From Arenimonas sp049195245 (GTDB taxonomy: Bacteria; Pseudomonadota; Gammaproteobacteria; Xanthomonadales; Xanthomonadaceae), in assembly GCF_049195245.1 (NCBI RefSeq), contig NZ_JBMIRR010000027.1, positions 1,240,001 through 1,304,000 of the forward strand: a stretch of DNA of 64,000 nt, in the 5' to 3' direction. The first letter of the stretch is position 1. Every line of letters begins with the position of its first letter. The position numbers were made by a program, and so were the translations under genes. Below the pieces are notes generated by a model. The model saw nothing but the letters and a program-made list of their open reading frames with translations, did not search any database and had not been told where the DNA came from. This document shows, in pieces, positions 8,766-17,012 of the stretch.

Positions 8766-9575
8766 TTGACTGAAATCATCGTGGTGACCTCGGGCAAGGG
8801 CGGCGTCGGCAAGACCACCACCAGCGCCTCGCTGGCCTGCGGCCTGGCCAAGGCCGGCAAGAAGACCGTCGTCATCGATTTCGACGTCGGCCTGCGCAAC
8901 CTGGACCTGATCATGGGCTGCGAGCGCCGGGTCGTTTACGACTTCGTCAACGTGGTCAACGACGAGGCCAACCTGAAGCAGGCCCTGATCAAGGACAAGC
9001 GGTTCGAGAACCTCTACGTGCTCGCCGCATCCCAGACCCGCGACAAGGATTCGCTGACCAAGGAAGGCGTCGAGAAGGTGCTCAAGGGCATGGTCGACGA
9101 AGGCTTCGACTTCATCGTCTGCGACTCGCCGGCCGGCATCGAGAAGGGCGCCTTCCTGGCGATGTACTTCGCCGACCGCGCCGTGGTGGTGGTCAACCCG
9201 GAAGTGAGCTCGGTGCGCGACTCCGACCGCATTCTCGGCCTGCTCGCTTCCAAGACCCGCAAGGCCGAGAACGGCGAGCGCGTGAAGGAGCACCTGCTGC
9301 TGACCCGCTACAGCCCCAAGCGCGTGGAGGCCGGCGACATGCTGTCCATCGCCGACGTGCAGGAAATCCTGGGCCTGGACGTGGTTGGTGTCATCCCCGA
9401 ATCGCCCGAGGTGCTGCAGAGCTCCAACGCCGGCGTGCCGGTGATCCTGGACGAAGCCTCGCCCGCGGGCCAGGCCTACACCGACGCCGTCGCGCGCATC
9501 CTGGGCGAGAACCGGCCGATGCGCTTCACCACCGTCGAGAAGAAGGGTTTCTTCTCCAAGATGTTCGGGGGTTGA
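8766..9575 (+). CDS. minD: Septum site-determining ATPase MinD
   Basis: This 269-residue membrane-associated ATPase of the ParA/Mrp family oscillates with MinE and carries MinC to the membrane. The deviant Walker A GKGGVGKTT occupies residues 10-18 (signature Lys11). The C-terminus KKGFFSKMFGG forms the amphipathic membrane-targeting helix. The start codon is TTG, supported by GGAGAA ending 5 nt upstream and by the canonical TEIIVVTSGKGG opening; no ATG lies in a suitable position. It sits between minC and minE with a 3-bp gap to minE. Confidence 0.96.
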   Translation: MTEIIVVTSGKGGVGKTTTSASLACGLAKAGKKTVVIDFDVGLRNLDLIMGCERRVVYDFVNVVNDEANLKQALIKDKRFENLYVLAASQTRDKDSLTKEGVEKVLKGMVDEGFDFIVCDSPAGIEKGAFLAMYFADRAVVVVNPEVSSVRDSDRILGLLASKTRKAENGERVKEHLLLTRYSPKRVEAGDMLSIADVQEILGLDVVGVIPESPEVLQSSNAGVPVILDEASPAGQAYTDAVARILGENRPMRFTTVEKKGFFSKMFGG

Positions 9576-9578
9576 GCC

Positions 9579-9848
9579 ATGGGCCTGTTTGATTTCCTCA
9601 CCCAGCGCAGCAAGAACACCGCCAGCACCGCCAAGAGCCGCCTGCAGATCCTGATCCAGCAGGAGCGCTCGATGCGCGGCGCGCCCGACTACCTGCCGAT
9701 GCTGCAGCGCGAACTGCTGGAGGTCATTCGCAAGTACATCAACGTGGACACCGATGCGGTGAAGGTGGCCATGCACAAGGACGGCGACAACGAGCTGCTG
9801 GACATCTCGGTGGCGCTGCCCGACAAGGCCGCCCCGGCGGGCGGCTGA
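9579..9848 (+). CDS. minE: Cell division topological specificity factor MinE
   Basis: This 89-residue protein stimulates MinD ATPase activity and confines MinCD to the poles. It begins with the membrane-binding segment MGLFDFL, followed by the MinD-binding helix (TAKSRLQILIQQERS) and the C-terminal dimerisation domain containing MLQRELLEVIRKYI. Length and order match the family. It begins 3 bp after the minD stop. Confidence 0.96.
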   Translation: MGLFDFLTQRSKNTASTAKSRLQILIQQERSMRGAPDYLPMLQRELLEVIRKYINVDTDAVKVAMHKDGDNELLDISVALPDKAAPAGG

Positions 9849-9892
9849 GGCCACGGTCCGCGCCTCGGCGCGAACCGGGTACGTCACCCGTG

Positions 9893-10384
9893 ATGGACGC
9901 ATCGCCCCGCAGTCCGGCACCGGCCGCAGCGGACGTGCTGCGGCTGGACGCGCTGGGCTTCGCGCCGGCCGCCGCCCTGCTGGCCCGGCATGGCCTGTCG
10001 CTGCAGCGCGTGGCCGATGGCGAGCGCATTCCCGGCAGCTACTGGGGCGACTGCGAAGCCGGCCTGATCGGCTGCACTGTCTACGCACGCGCCGATACGC
10101 CCGTGCATTCGCTGCTGCACGAGGCCTGCCACCTGATCGTGATGCCGCCCGAGCGGCGTGCGCGCGTGCACACCGACGCCACCGATTCGGTGCCCGAGGA
10201 AGACGCGGCCTGCTGCCTGCAGATCCTGCTGGCCGACCAGCTGCCCGGCGTGGGCCGCGACCGCCTGATGGCCGACATGGATGCCTGGGGGTACAGCTTC
10301 CGGCTCGGGTCGGCGCGGGCCTGGTTCGAAAACGATGCCGAGGACGCCCTGGCCTTCCTCGCCCAGCGCGGCCTGGCGACCTGA
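9893..10384 (+). CDS. Conserved small protein with HExxH motif
   Basis: This protein of about 163 residues has no assigned family that I recognise. Its centre contains LLHEACHLIVM, which fits the zincin HExxH motif inside a hydrophobic helix, followed by acidic residues (TDSVPEEDAACC) that could supply a third ligand. It lacks a signal peptide, so it should be cytoplasmic. I placed the start at the ATG; a GTG codon lies directly before it. It is 44 bp downstream of minE on the same strand, which suggests co-expression but does not prove a division role. It could be a minimal metallopeptidase-like domain or only a structural zinc protein. Confidence 0.7.
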   Translation: MDASPRSPAPAAADVLRLDALGFAPAAALLARHGLSLQRVADGERIPGSYWGDCEAGLIGCTVYARADTPVHSLLHEACHLIVMPPERRARVHTDATDSVPEEDAACCLQILLADQLPGVGRDRLMADMDAWGYSFRLGSARAWFENDAEDALAFLAQRGLAT

Positions 10385-10483
10385 CGTACGCCCGGCCTGG
10401 CCAGGCCTCCGGCCCTTGCGTGGCCCCGGCGACGGGTCTAGCCTGCGGCGACTTCCGTTTCCCGCCGCTCTGGAGCCTTACCT

Positions 10484-12493
10484 GTGAAATCCCAACGCGC
10501 CCTGCTGGCGCTCGCCATTTCCGCCAGCCTGCTTGCCCTGGCTGCCTGCAACAAGACCGACACCGCGGCCCCGGCCGCTCCCGCCGCGGGCACGGCGCCG
10601 GCGACCTCCGCCGCCGCGCCGGCGGGTGAAACCGCCGACCAGTTCGTCGCCCGCGTCAACAAGACCGCGGTGGAGATGACGCCCGAGCTGACCTCGGCCG
10701 CCTGGCTGGGCGCCACCTACATCAACTCCGACAGCCAGCGCCTCGAGGCCCTGGCCAACGAGCGCTACCTCACCCTGAACAATGCCTTCGTCGAACAGGC
10801 CAAGTCCTACGACGTGACCGGGCTGAATGCCGACACCGCGCGCGCCCTCCACCTGCTCAAGGTGAGTGCGTCCCTGCCCGCCCCGCGCGACCCGGCCAAG
10901 CTCAAGGAGCTGACCGAGATCGTCAGCCGCATGGGCGGCACCTACGGCGCCGGCAAGTGGTGCCAGGACGGCGACAAGGGCTGCAAGGACATCGGCCAGG
11001 TGTCGGAGATCCTGGCCAACCCGGCCAGCAGCTACGACGACCTCAAGGCTGCCTGGGAAGGCTGGCACACCATTTCCGTGCCGATGCGCAAGGATTACCA
11101 GCGCTTCGTCGAGCTGACCAATGAAGGCGCGCGCGAGATGGGCTTCGCCAACACCGGCGACGTCTGGCGCGCGGGCTACGACATGCCGGCTGCCGACTTC
11201 CAGGCCGAGGCCGACCGCCTCTGGGGCCAGGTGCAGCCGCTGTACGAGCAGCTGCAGTGCTACACCCGCGAGAAGCTGGTGGCCAAGTACGGCGAGCAGG
11301 GTTCGGTGGACGGCATGATCCCGGCCCACCTCACCGGCAACCTGTGGCAGCAGGACTGGGGCAACCTCTGGCCGATCCTGCAGCCCTACGACGGCGTCGG
11401 CAGCCTGGACGTCACCGGCGCGCTGGAGAAGCAGCGTGACGCGATCCTGTCCGAGCTGGTGTCCGACGCCGGCGGCATGGGCAAGCTGACCGCGGCCGAG
11501 CAGGTCGAGATCGAGCGCAAGGCCGATTACCAGATGGCCACGCGCATGACCAAGCTGGCCGAAAGCTTCTACACCGGCCTGGGCATGCCGGCGCTGCCGG
11601 AAACCTTCTACACCGACTCGATGCTGGTGCAGCCGCGCGACCGTGAGGTGGTGTGCCACGCCAGCGCCTGGCCGATGAACACCAGCGGCGACGTGCGCAT
11701 GAAGATGTGCATCAAGCCCAACGAGGAAGAGCTGACCACCATCTACCACGAGCTGGGCCACATCTATTATTACCTGGCCTACAAGGACAAGCCGCCGATG
11801 TTCCAGAACGGCGCGCACGACGGCTTCCACGAGGCCATCGGCGACACCATCGTGCTGTCCATGACGCCCGACTACCTGGCCTCGATCGGCCTGGTGGACA
11901 AGCCGGCGGTCAGCGACGAAGCGGTGATCAACTCGCAGATGCGCATGGCCCTGGCCAAGGTCGCCTTCCTGCCCTTCGGCCTGATGATCGACCGCTGGCG
12001 CTGGGGCGTGTTCGACGGTTCGATCGCGCCGGAGAACTACAACGCCGCCTGGTGGGAACTCAAGGCCAAGTACCAGGGCGTGGCGCCGTCCGGCGCGCGC
12101 GGCGAGGAGTTCTTCGACGCCGGCGCCAAGTACCACGTGCCGGGCAACACGCCGTACACGCGCTACTTCCTGTCGCACATCCTGCAGTTCCAGTTCTACA
12201 AGTCGCTGTGCGACGCGTCCGGCCACACCGGCCCGCTGTACACCTGCAACTTCGCCAACAATCCGGAAGCAGGCAAGCGCTACTGGGCGATGATGCAGCG
12301 CGGCGCCTCGCAGCCCTGGCAGCAGACGCTGAAGGAGCTGACCGGCGGCGAGCAGATGGACGGCTCGGCGGTGCTGGAGTACTTCGCGCCGCTGCAGACC
12401 TGGCTGGTGGAGCAGAACAAGGGCAAGTCCTGCGGCTGGACCCCCGGCGGCAATGCCCCGGCCACTCCGGCGCCGGCGACCCCTGCCGGTTGA
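10484..12493 (+). CDS. M2-family peptidyl-dipeptidase lipoprotein (ACE-like)
   Basis: This 669-residue secreted zinc dipeptidase is of the angiotensin-converting-enzyme family (MEROPS M2). The zinc site is His422/His426 in YHELGHIYYY with Glu450 in GFHEAIGD as third ligand. The N-terminus is a lipoprotein signal with lipobox LAAC and a following Ala/Pro-rich linker, so it is expected to be membrane-anchored in the periplasm or outer membrane. Both ends of the mature protein are Ala/Pro-rich low-complexity segments. The GTG start is supported by GGAG 8 nt upstream. It is a single gene closed by a rho-independent terminator. Confidence 0.93.
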   Translation: MKSQRALLALAISASLLALAACNKTDTAAPAAPAAGTAPATSAAAPAGETADQFVARVNKTAVEMTPELTSAAWLGATYINSDSQRLEALANERYLTLNNAFVEQAKSYDVTGLNADTARALHLLKVSASLPAPRDPAKLKELTEIVSRMGGTYGAGKWCQDGDKGCKDIGQVSEILANPASSYDDLKAAWEGWHTISVPMRKDYQRFVELTNEGAREMGFANTGDVWRAGYDMPAADFQAEADRLWGQVQPLYEQLQCYTREKLVAKYGEQGSVDGMIPAHLTGNLWQQDWGNLWPILQPYDGVGSLDVTGALEKQRDAILSELVSDAGGMGKLTAAEQVEIERKADYQMATRMTKLAESFYTGLGMPALPETFYTDSMLVQPRDREVVCHASAWPMNTSGDVRMKMCIKPNEEELTTIYHELGHIYYYLAYKDKPPMFQNGAHDGFHEAIGDTIVLSMTPDYLASIGLVDKPAVSDEAVINSQMRMALAKVAFLPFGLMIDRWRWGVFDGSIAPENYNAAWWELKAKYQGVAPSGARGEEFFDAGAKYHVPGNTPYTRYFLSHILQFQFYKSLCDASGHTGPLYTCNFANNPEAGKRYWAMMQRGASQPWQQTLKELTGGEQMDGSAVLEYFAPLQTWLVEQNKGKSCGWTPGGNAPATPAPATPAG

Positions 12494-12515
12494 TCCTGCG
12501 CAAGGCGCAAGTCCG

Positions 12516-12548
12516 CGGCCGGCGAAGAAATTCTCCGGCCGTTTTTTT
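12516..12548 (+). terminator. Rho-independent terminator of M2 peptidase gene
   Basis: A perfect 7-bp stem CGGCCGG/CCGGCCG (12516-12522 and 12535-12541) with a 12-nt loop is followed directly by seven T residues (12542-12548). It lies 22 bp after the peptidase stop and before the convergent hypothetical gene. Confidence 0.9.
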
Positions 12549-12563
12549 GTCCGACGGCCGCCG

Positions 12564-12875
12564 CTAGGGCAGCTTGAACTTCCGCATGGGGCGCAAGGGC
12601 CACAGCGAGGTGAAGCGGTCGCCCCCTTCCACCCGGAATCCGGCGGACACGCCCTGCAGCAGGCTGCTGGCCTCCAGCACGCGCTTGACCCGCCGGAACG
12701 AATGGCGCGGGTCGGGCGTCACGATGAACAGGCTGATCTCCTTGGCGCTGGTGTCGTAGCCGTCCAGGGTGGCCGCATCGCCCAGCGCCTGCTTCAGCTC
12801 GGTCTCGAGGGTCGGCAGGAAGGTTTCATCGGCGAGCGAGGCGCGCCAGAACTTGATTACGAGCTGATGGTTCAT
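12564..12875 (-). CDS. Small conserved hypothetical protein
   Basis: This 103-residue soluble protein has no signal peptide or membrane segment. It opens MNHQLVIKFWR and has an alternating strand-helix pattern (DYKI-like SLFIVTPDPRHSF strand, then RVKRVLEASSLLQGV helix). I do not recognise a named family; the layout suggests a compact alpha/beta fold. It is convergent with the M2 peptidase gene, which ends at a strong terminator 16 bp away. It is divergent from the Rieske oxygenase gene, with 134 bp between the two starts. Confidence 0.65.
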   Translation of the reverse strand: MNHQLVIKFWRASLADETFLPTLETELKQALGDAATLDGYDTSAKEISLFIVTPDPRHSFRRVKRVLEASSLLQGVSAGFRVEGGDRFTSLWPLRPMRKFKLP

Positions 12876-13009
12876 GGCAGGAAGTATGGGACCCGGGCCT
12901 GTATCGAGAGTGACGGCCGACCGGCAGCTCGGCAGGCCTTGCCGCCCCCGGGCTTTCGCGGACCCGGCCGCCGCGCAATACTGCCGTCTTGCCCCGATTG
13001 GCCCGCCCC

Positions 13010-14083
13010 ATGAACCCGCCGCTGCCCGACCCGCTCGCCCCGCAGACCCTCGGCCACGCGCTGGCCCTGCACGCCGACTTCTACCGGGGCGAGGCCATGC
13101 TGGAGCGCGACCGCACGGCCGTGTTCGCCTGCAGCTGGCAGCTGGTGGGCCACGTGTCGGCGCTGGCCAACGCGGGCGACCACGTGGTGTCCGATATCGC
13201 TGGGCTGCCGGTGATCGTCATTCGCGACACCGCGGGCCAGCTGCGCGCCTACCACAACGTCTGCCGGCATCGCGCCGGTCCGCTGGCCACCTGCGACGGC
13301 AAGGCGGCCAAGGTGCTGCGCTGCAAGTACCACGGCTGGACCTACACCCTGGAAGGCGTGCTGCGCAGCGCGCCCGAGATGCAGACCGCCCAGGACTTCG
13401 AACCCGCGACCGTCCGGCTGCCGGAGCTGCGCGTGGCCGAGTGGGAAGGCCTGGTGTTCGTCGCCGGCGACGGCGCGCCGGCCTTCGCCGATTTCAGCGC
13501 GGGCTTCGACGATCCGCTGCGCGGGCTGTCGCCGAAAAACTACGTCTTCCACAAGCGGTTCCGCTACGAGGTGGCCTGCAACTGGAAGGTGTACTGCGAC
13601 AACTACCTCGAGGGTTACCACGTGCCGCACATCCATCCGGGCCTGAACAGCCTGCTGGACTACCGGCAGTACGTGACCGAGGCCAGGGACTGGTTCTCCT
13701 TCCAGTACAGCCCGCTGCAGAGCGACGACGGCCTGTATGGCGACGGCGACGCGGTCTACTACTTCATCTACCCCAACACCATGCTCAACCTGCTGCCGGG
13801 ACGGCTGCAGAGCAACCGCGTGCTGCCGCGGGGGCCGGACCGCTGCGTGGTCGAATTCGACTACTACTACGCACCCTCCGACTGCGCGGAGGCCGAGGCG
13901 CGCAAGCAGGCCGACCACGACTTCGCGCACCAGGTGCAGGACGAGGACATCGAGATATGCGAGCACGTCCAGCGCGGCCTGGCGTCGGGTTCGTATGAAC
14001 CAGGCCGGCTGAATCCGCTGCGCGAGAATGCGGTGTTCCACTATCACGAGCTGCTGCGCGCCGCGTATCGCGCCTCGCCCTGA
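13010..14083 (+). CDS. Rieske non-haem iron oxygenase alpha subunit
   Basis: This 357-residue aromatic-ring-hydroxylating-type oxygenase has a Rieske [2Fe-2S] site at Cys85-x-His87 and Cys105-x2-His108. The mononuclear iron site is DNYLEGYHVPHIHP, with His204 and His209 as ligands. The sequence style, with its YHPHIHPGL-like motif and no partner beta subunit nearby, resembles the choline/carnitine-monooxygenase-like group more than classical dioxygenases. No ferredoxin or reductase is adjacent, so electrons must come from elsewhere. I used the internal ATG; a TTG 21 bp upstream is an alternative start. The substrate is not predictable. Confidence 0.88.
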   Translation: MNPPLPDPLAPQTLGHALALHADFYRGEAMLERDRTAVFACSWQLVGHVSALANAGDHVVSDIAGLPVIVIRDTAGQLRAYHNVCRHRAGPLATCDGKAAKVLRCKYHGWTYTLEGVLRSAPEMQTAQDFEPATVRLPELRVAEWEGLVFVAGDGAPAFADFSAGFDDPLRGLSPKNYVFHKRFRYEVACNWKVYCDNYLEGYHVPHIHPGLNSLLDYRQYVTEARDWFSFQYSPLQSDDGLYGDGDAVYYFIYPNTMLNLLPGRLQSNRVLPRGPDRCVVEFDYYYAPSDCAEAEARKQADHDFAHQVQDEDIEICEHVQRGLASGSYEPGRLNPLRENAVFHYHELLRAAYRASP

Positions 14084-14220
14084 GGCGACCCCGCTCGGCC
14101 CCGCGAGTCACCCTGGCGGCACTAAGCCTCTGACTTGGCGTGCCTGGTGCTGTCTTGACCCTGCATCGAGGTCTGTCCGATATTCGGGAGTCCGACAGGG
14201 ACGGCCAGGGGACCGGGCGA

Positions 14221-15645
14221 ATGGACATGAACACCGTCGTACTGGGCGCCGCCGCGCTCATCTCCGTTGCGCTGGTGCTTGGCGCACTGACTTGGCGGGA
14301 GGGCTACGGCTGGCTGCCCGCCTTCCTGCTGGCCATTCCGGCGGCCATCTGGTTGCCCGGCTTCTTCTTCGCGCCCTGGCAGCGCACTGACCTGCTGTGG
14401 GCGCAGCTGGCGGGTTGGCCCTGGATCCTGATCGCGTTGGCGGCCGTTTGGACGCTGCGTCATCGCGTGCAGTGGTATGCCTGGGACAGCCGCAACTTTT
14501 TCGCCAGCCTCGTGCTCGGCTGGCTGGCCGCGGCCCTGGTAGCGCGTGGCGGGCTGGATGTGGTGCGCAAGCTGCCGGAACTGCTGGCCTCCAGCGCCAC
14601 CGATGGCCTGGATCCGTGGCTGTACCGGCTGCTGACACTGGCGATGGTGCCGGTGATGGCCTGGTCGCTGTGGATGATCGGCGTGGCGCTGGGACGGGTG
14701 TTCGGCCTGCTGCCCATCGCGCTGCTGCGGCGCGTACGCGGCCTGGGCTTCTATTCCTCGCGCCTGAAATTCCGGCACCGCCCGGGCGAGGAAACCGTGG
14801 AGTGGCACTACCACTCCCGCAAGGCGCCCAAGGGCTGGCAGCGCCGCGACGTATCGCTGCGCCACCTGTCGATGTTCACCCATGAATCCCGCACCGAGCA
14901 GGTCTACGAACGCAACATCCAGACCTTCGAAGCGCGCGGCCGCTTCAGCGGCGAACAGATCACCGGCACCATCGAGGGGCCGGGCCAGTGGGTCAACCGC
15001 ACGCGCTTCACCGGCAAGAGCCACCTCACGCTGGGCGACCTGTCGATGGAAGTGCCGACGCCGCAGGCGGCCAGCGCCAATCGCACCCTTGAGCTGCTGT
15101 TCAAGCGCTACGTCGGCGCCCTGCACCGCGCCGACAAGGAGCGCCAGGAGCAGGAAGTGCTGGCGGCGGTCGCGCAGCGGAAGGCCGAGGAAGCCCGGGC
15201 GCGCCAGCAGGCCATCGACGATGCCGAGGCCCAGCGCCAGCGCGAGGCCGAGGAGGCGGCGCAGCACCAGGCGCGGGTCGAGCGCTCGCGCATCGAGGCG
15301 CACGCGAACCTGCAGTCCCTGCTCGCGCAGGCCGGCCTGGCGGGCGAGGACCTGTGGAGCAAGTACGCGCACGACCTGGATGGCCGCATCGTCGCCCTGG
15401 TCGCGGCCAATCGCGCGGGTCGTGGCGTGGTCGTGCATGCCGACGGCAACGACACCTGGATCGGACAATGGCGCGGTGCCAGCGCGCGCGTCGCCGACGG
15501 GCGGCTGGAAGTGCAGGTGGACGATCCCGCCTGGCGCCGGCAGCACCTGAGCGAACGCCGCTTCGTGCTGGGCGAGCGATGGACGTCCGAGGAGCGCCAG
15601 ACCTGGGCCGACCGGATCGGCCTGCTGTCGGCCGGCGCCGGCTGA
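14221..15645 (+). CDS. Polytopic membrane protein with cytoplasmic coiled coil
   Basis: This 474-residue protein of no family I recognise has five or six membrane spans in the first ~170 residues. A basic, Trp/Tyr-containing soluble region (EWHYHSRKAPKGWQRRDVS) follows, then a long Glu/Arg/Gln-rich coiled coil at about residues 300-370, and a C-terminal domain of about 100 residues. The start was chosen at MDMNTVVLG because AGGGGA lies about 9 nt upstream; the frame is open further 5'. It is a single gene, convergent with an efflux transporter. It could be a membrane scaffold or stress-related protein, but nothing in the sequence identifies the task. Confidence 0.7.
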   Translation: MDMNTVVLGAAALISVALVLGALTWREGYGWLPAFLLAIPAAIWLPGFFFAPWQRTDLLWAQLAGWPWILIALAAVWTLRHRVQWYAWDSRNFFASLVLGWLAAALVARGGLDVVRKLPELLASSATDGLDPWLYRLLTLAMVPVMAWSLWMIGVALGRVFGLLPIALLRRVRGLGFYSSRLKFRHRPGEETVEWHYHSRKAPKGWQRRDVSLRHLSMFTHESRTEQVYERNIQTFEARGRFSGEQITGTIEGPGQWVNRTRFTGKSHLTLGDLSMEVPTPQAASANRTLELLFKRYVGALHRADKERQEQEVLAAVAQRKAEEARARQQAIDDAEAQRQREAEEAAQHQARVERSRIEAHANLQSLLAQAGLAGEDLWSKYAHDLDGRIVALVAANRAGRGVVVHADGNDTWIGQWRGASARVADGRLEVQVDDPAWRRQHLSERRFVLGERWTSEERQTWADRIGLLSAGAG

Positions 15646-15664
15646 GCGCGCCGGCCGCGACGGG

Positions 15665-16924
15665 TCAGAGCTCGCCGGTGGGCTCGTGCCGCGCGATGTT
15701 GGGATCCGGGTCCGGCACGTGCGGGTACCGCCCGCTGTGCGACACGTACCAGCGCCACAGCGCATAGGCCAACGCCGTGAACACCGCCGCGGCCAGCGCC
15801 AGGTGCAGTCCGCTGTCGCTGACCATCGGCGACAGCACGCCGGCGATGACCGCGTTCGACAGCAGGCCGACGAAGGCCTGCATGGACGAGGCGCCGCCGC
15901 GGTGGCGCGGATACATGTCCAGGATCGCCAGCGTGACGATCGGGAACACCAGCGCGATGCCGAACGCGCCCAGCGCCGTGGGCAGTACGGCCCAGGGCAG
16001 GGTCGGCGCGTCGGTCCAGGCGTTGTAGCCGATGTTGTAGGCCGCGGCGAGGCCGCAGAACAGGAAGCCCCACTCCACCAGCCGCTGGCCGCTGATGCGC
16101 CCGGCCGCACGTCCGCTGACGAAGGCGCCCAGCATCATGCCGCCGATGGTGGGCGCGAAGAACCAGACGAAATCCTGCTCGCCCAGCCCCAGCAGGTCCA
16201 TCACGAAGGCCGGCGCCGAGGCGATGTACAGGAACAGCGCACCGAAGTTGAAGGTGCCCGCCAGCGCCAGCAGCCGGAACTTGCGGTTCGACAGCATGCG
16301 CGCGTAGTCGGTCACCAGCGTGCGCGCGTGCAGCGGCGTCCGGTTCGCCACCGGATGGCTTTCGGGCAGGCCCCAGGCCGTCAGCACCAGCAGCAGCAGG
16401 CCGAACAGCGCCAGGAACCAGAAGATGCCGTGCCAGTTGCTGAAGCCGAGGATCCAGCCGCCGATCACCGGCGCGATCGCCGGCGCGATGCCGAAGATCA
16501 TCGATATCTGGCTCATCAGCCGCTGCGCGTCGTCACCCTGCAGGCAGTCGCGCACGATCGCGCGCCCCACGATCAGGCCGACGCCCGCGGAAAGACCCTG
16601 CAGCCCGCGGAACACCAGCATCGTGCGCATGTCGGTGGCCAGCGCACCGCCGATGCAGGCCAGCGTGAACACCACGATGCCCGCCAGCAGCACCTTCTTG
16701 CGCCCGATCGCATCGGAGATGGGGCCGTGGAACAGCGACATGGCCGCATAGCCGATCAGGTAGACGCTGATCGTCTGCTGCATGGCCACCTTGCCCACGC
16801 CCAGATCGCTGGCCATCACCGGGAAGGCCGGGAACACGGTGTCGATCGAGAACGGCCCGAACATGGCCAGCCCCCCCAGGATGAAGGCCAGACGCGCACG
16901 CGAAATCTGCAGATGGGGGATCAT
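15665..16924 (-). CDS. Bcr/CflA-type drug-resistance MFS transporter
   Basis: This 419-residue major facilitator has twelve predicted spans. Features typical of the Bcr/CflA group are the opening GGLAMFGPFSIDTVFPAFP, the loop-2/3 motif GPISDAIGRKKVLL and the motif RGLQGLSAGVGLIVGRAIVRD. Such proteins export bicyclomycin, sulfonamides, cysteine dipeptides or chloramphenicol by proton antiport; which of these applies here is unknown. The chosen start MIPHLQISRAR begins the hydrophobic core. It is divergent from the Atm1-type exporter, with 88 bp between the starts. Confidence 0.88.
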   Translation of the reverse strand: MIPHLQISRARLAFILGGLAMFGPFSIDTVFPAFPVMASDLGVGKVAMQQTISVYLIGYAAMSLFHGPISDAIGRKKVLLAGIVVFTLACIGGALATDMRTMLVFRGLQGLSAGVGLIVGRAIVRDCLQGDDAQRLMSQISMIFGIAPAIAPVIGGWILGFSNWHGIFWFLALFGLLLLVLTAWGLPESHPVANRTPLHARTLVTDYARMLSNRKFRLLALAGTFNFGALFLYIASAPAFVMDLLGLGEQDFVWFFAPTIGGMMLGAFVSGRAAGRISGQRLVEWGFLFCGLAAAYNIGYNAWTDAPTLPWAVLPTALGAFGIALVFPIVTLAILDMYPRHRGGASSMQAFVGLLSNAVIAGVLSPMVSDSGLHLALAAAVFTALAYALWRWYVSHSGRYPHVPDPDPNIARHEPTGEL

Positions 16925-17012
16925 GGAGGCCTGGCGCGGAAAAACCGTGCAAGCATACAAGCCCGTCCCCTGCCCCGCTTGAACCCGGCCTCAACGCCCC
17001 AACCTGCCTGCC

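Noticed and set aside
10394..10407. Perfect 14-bp palindrome GGCCTGGCCAGGCC before the M2 peptidase gene
   Set aside because: Such GC-rich palindromes occur often by chance at this base composition, there is no T-tract and no second copy nearby.
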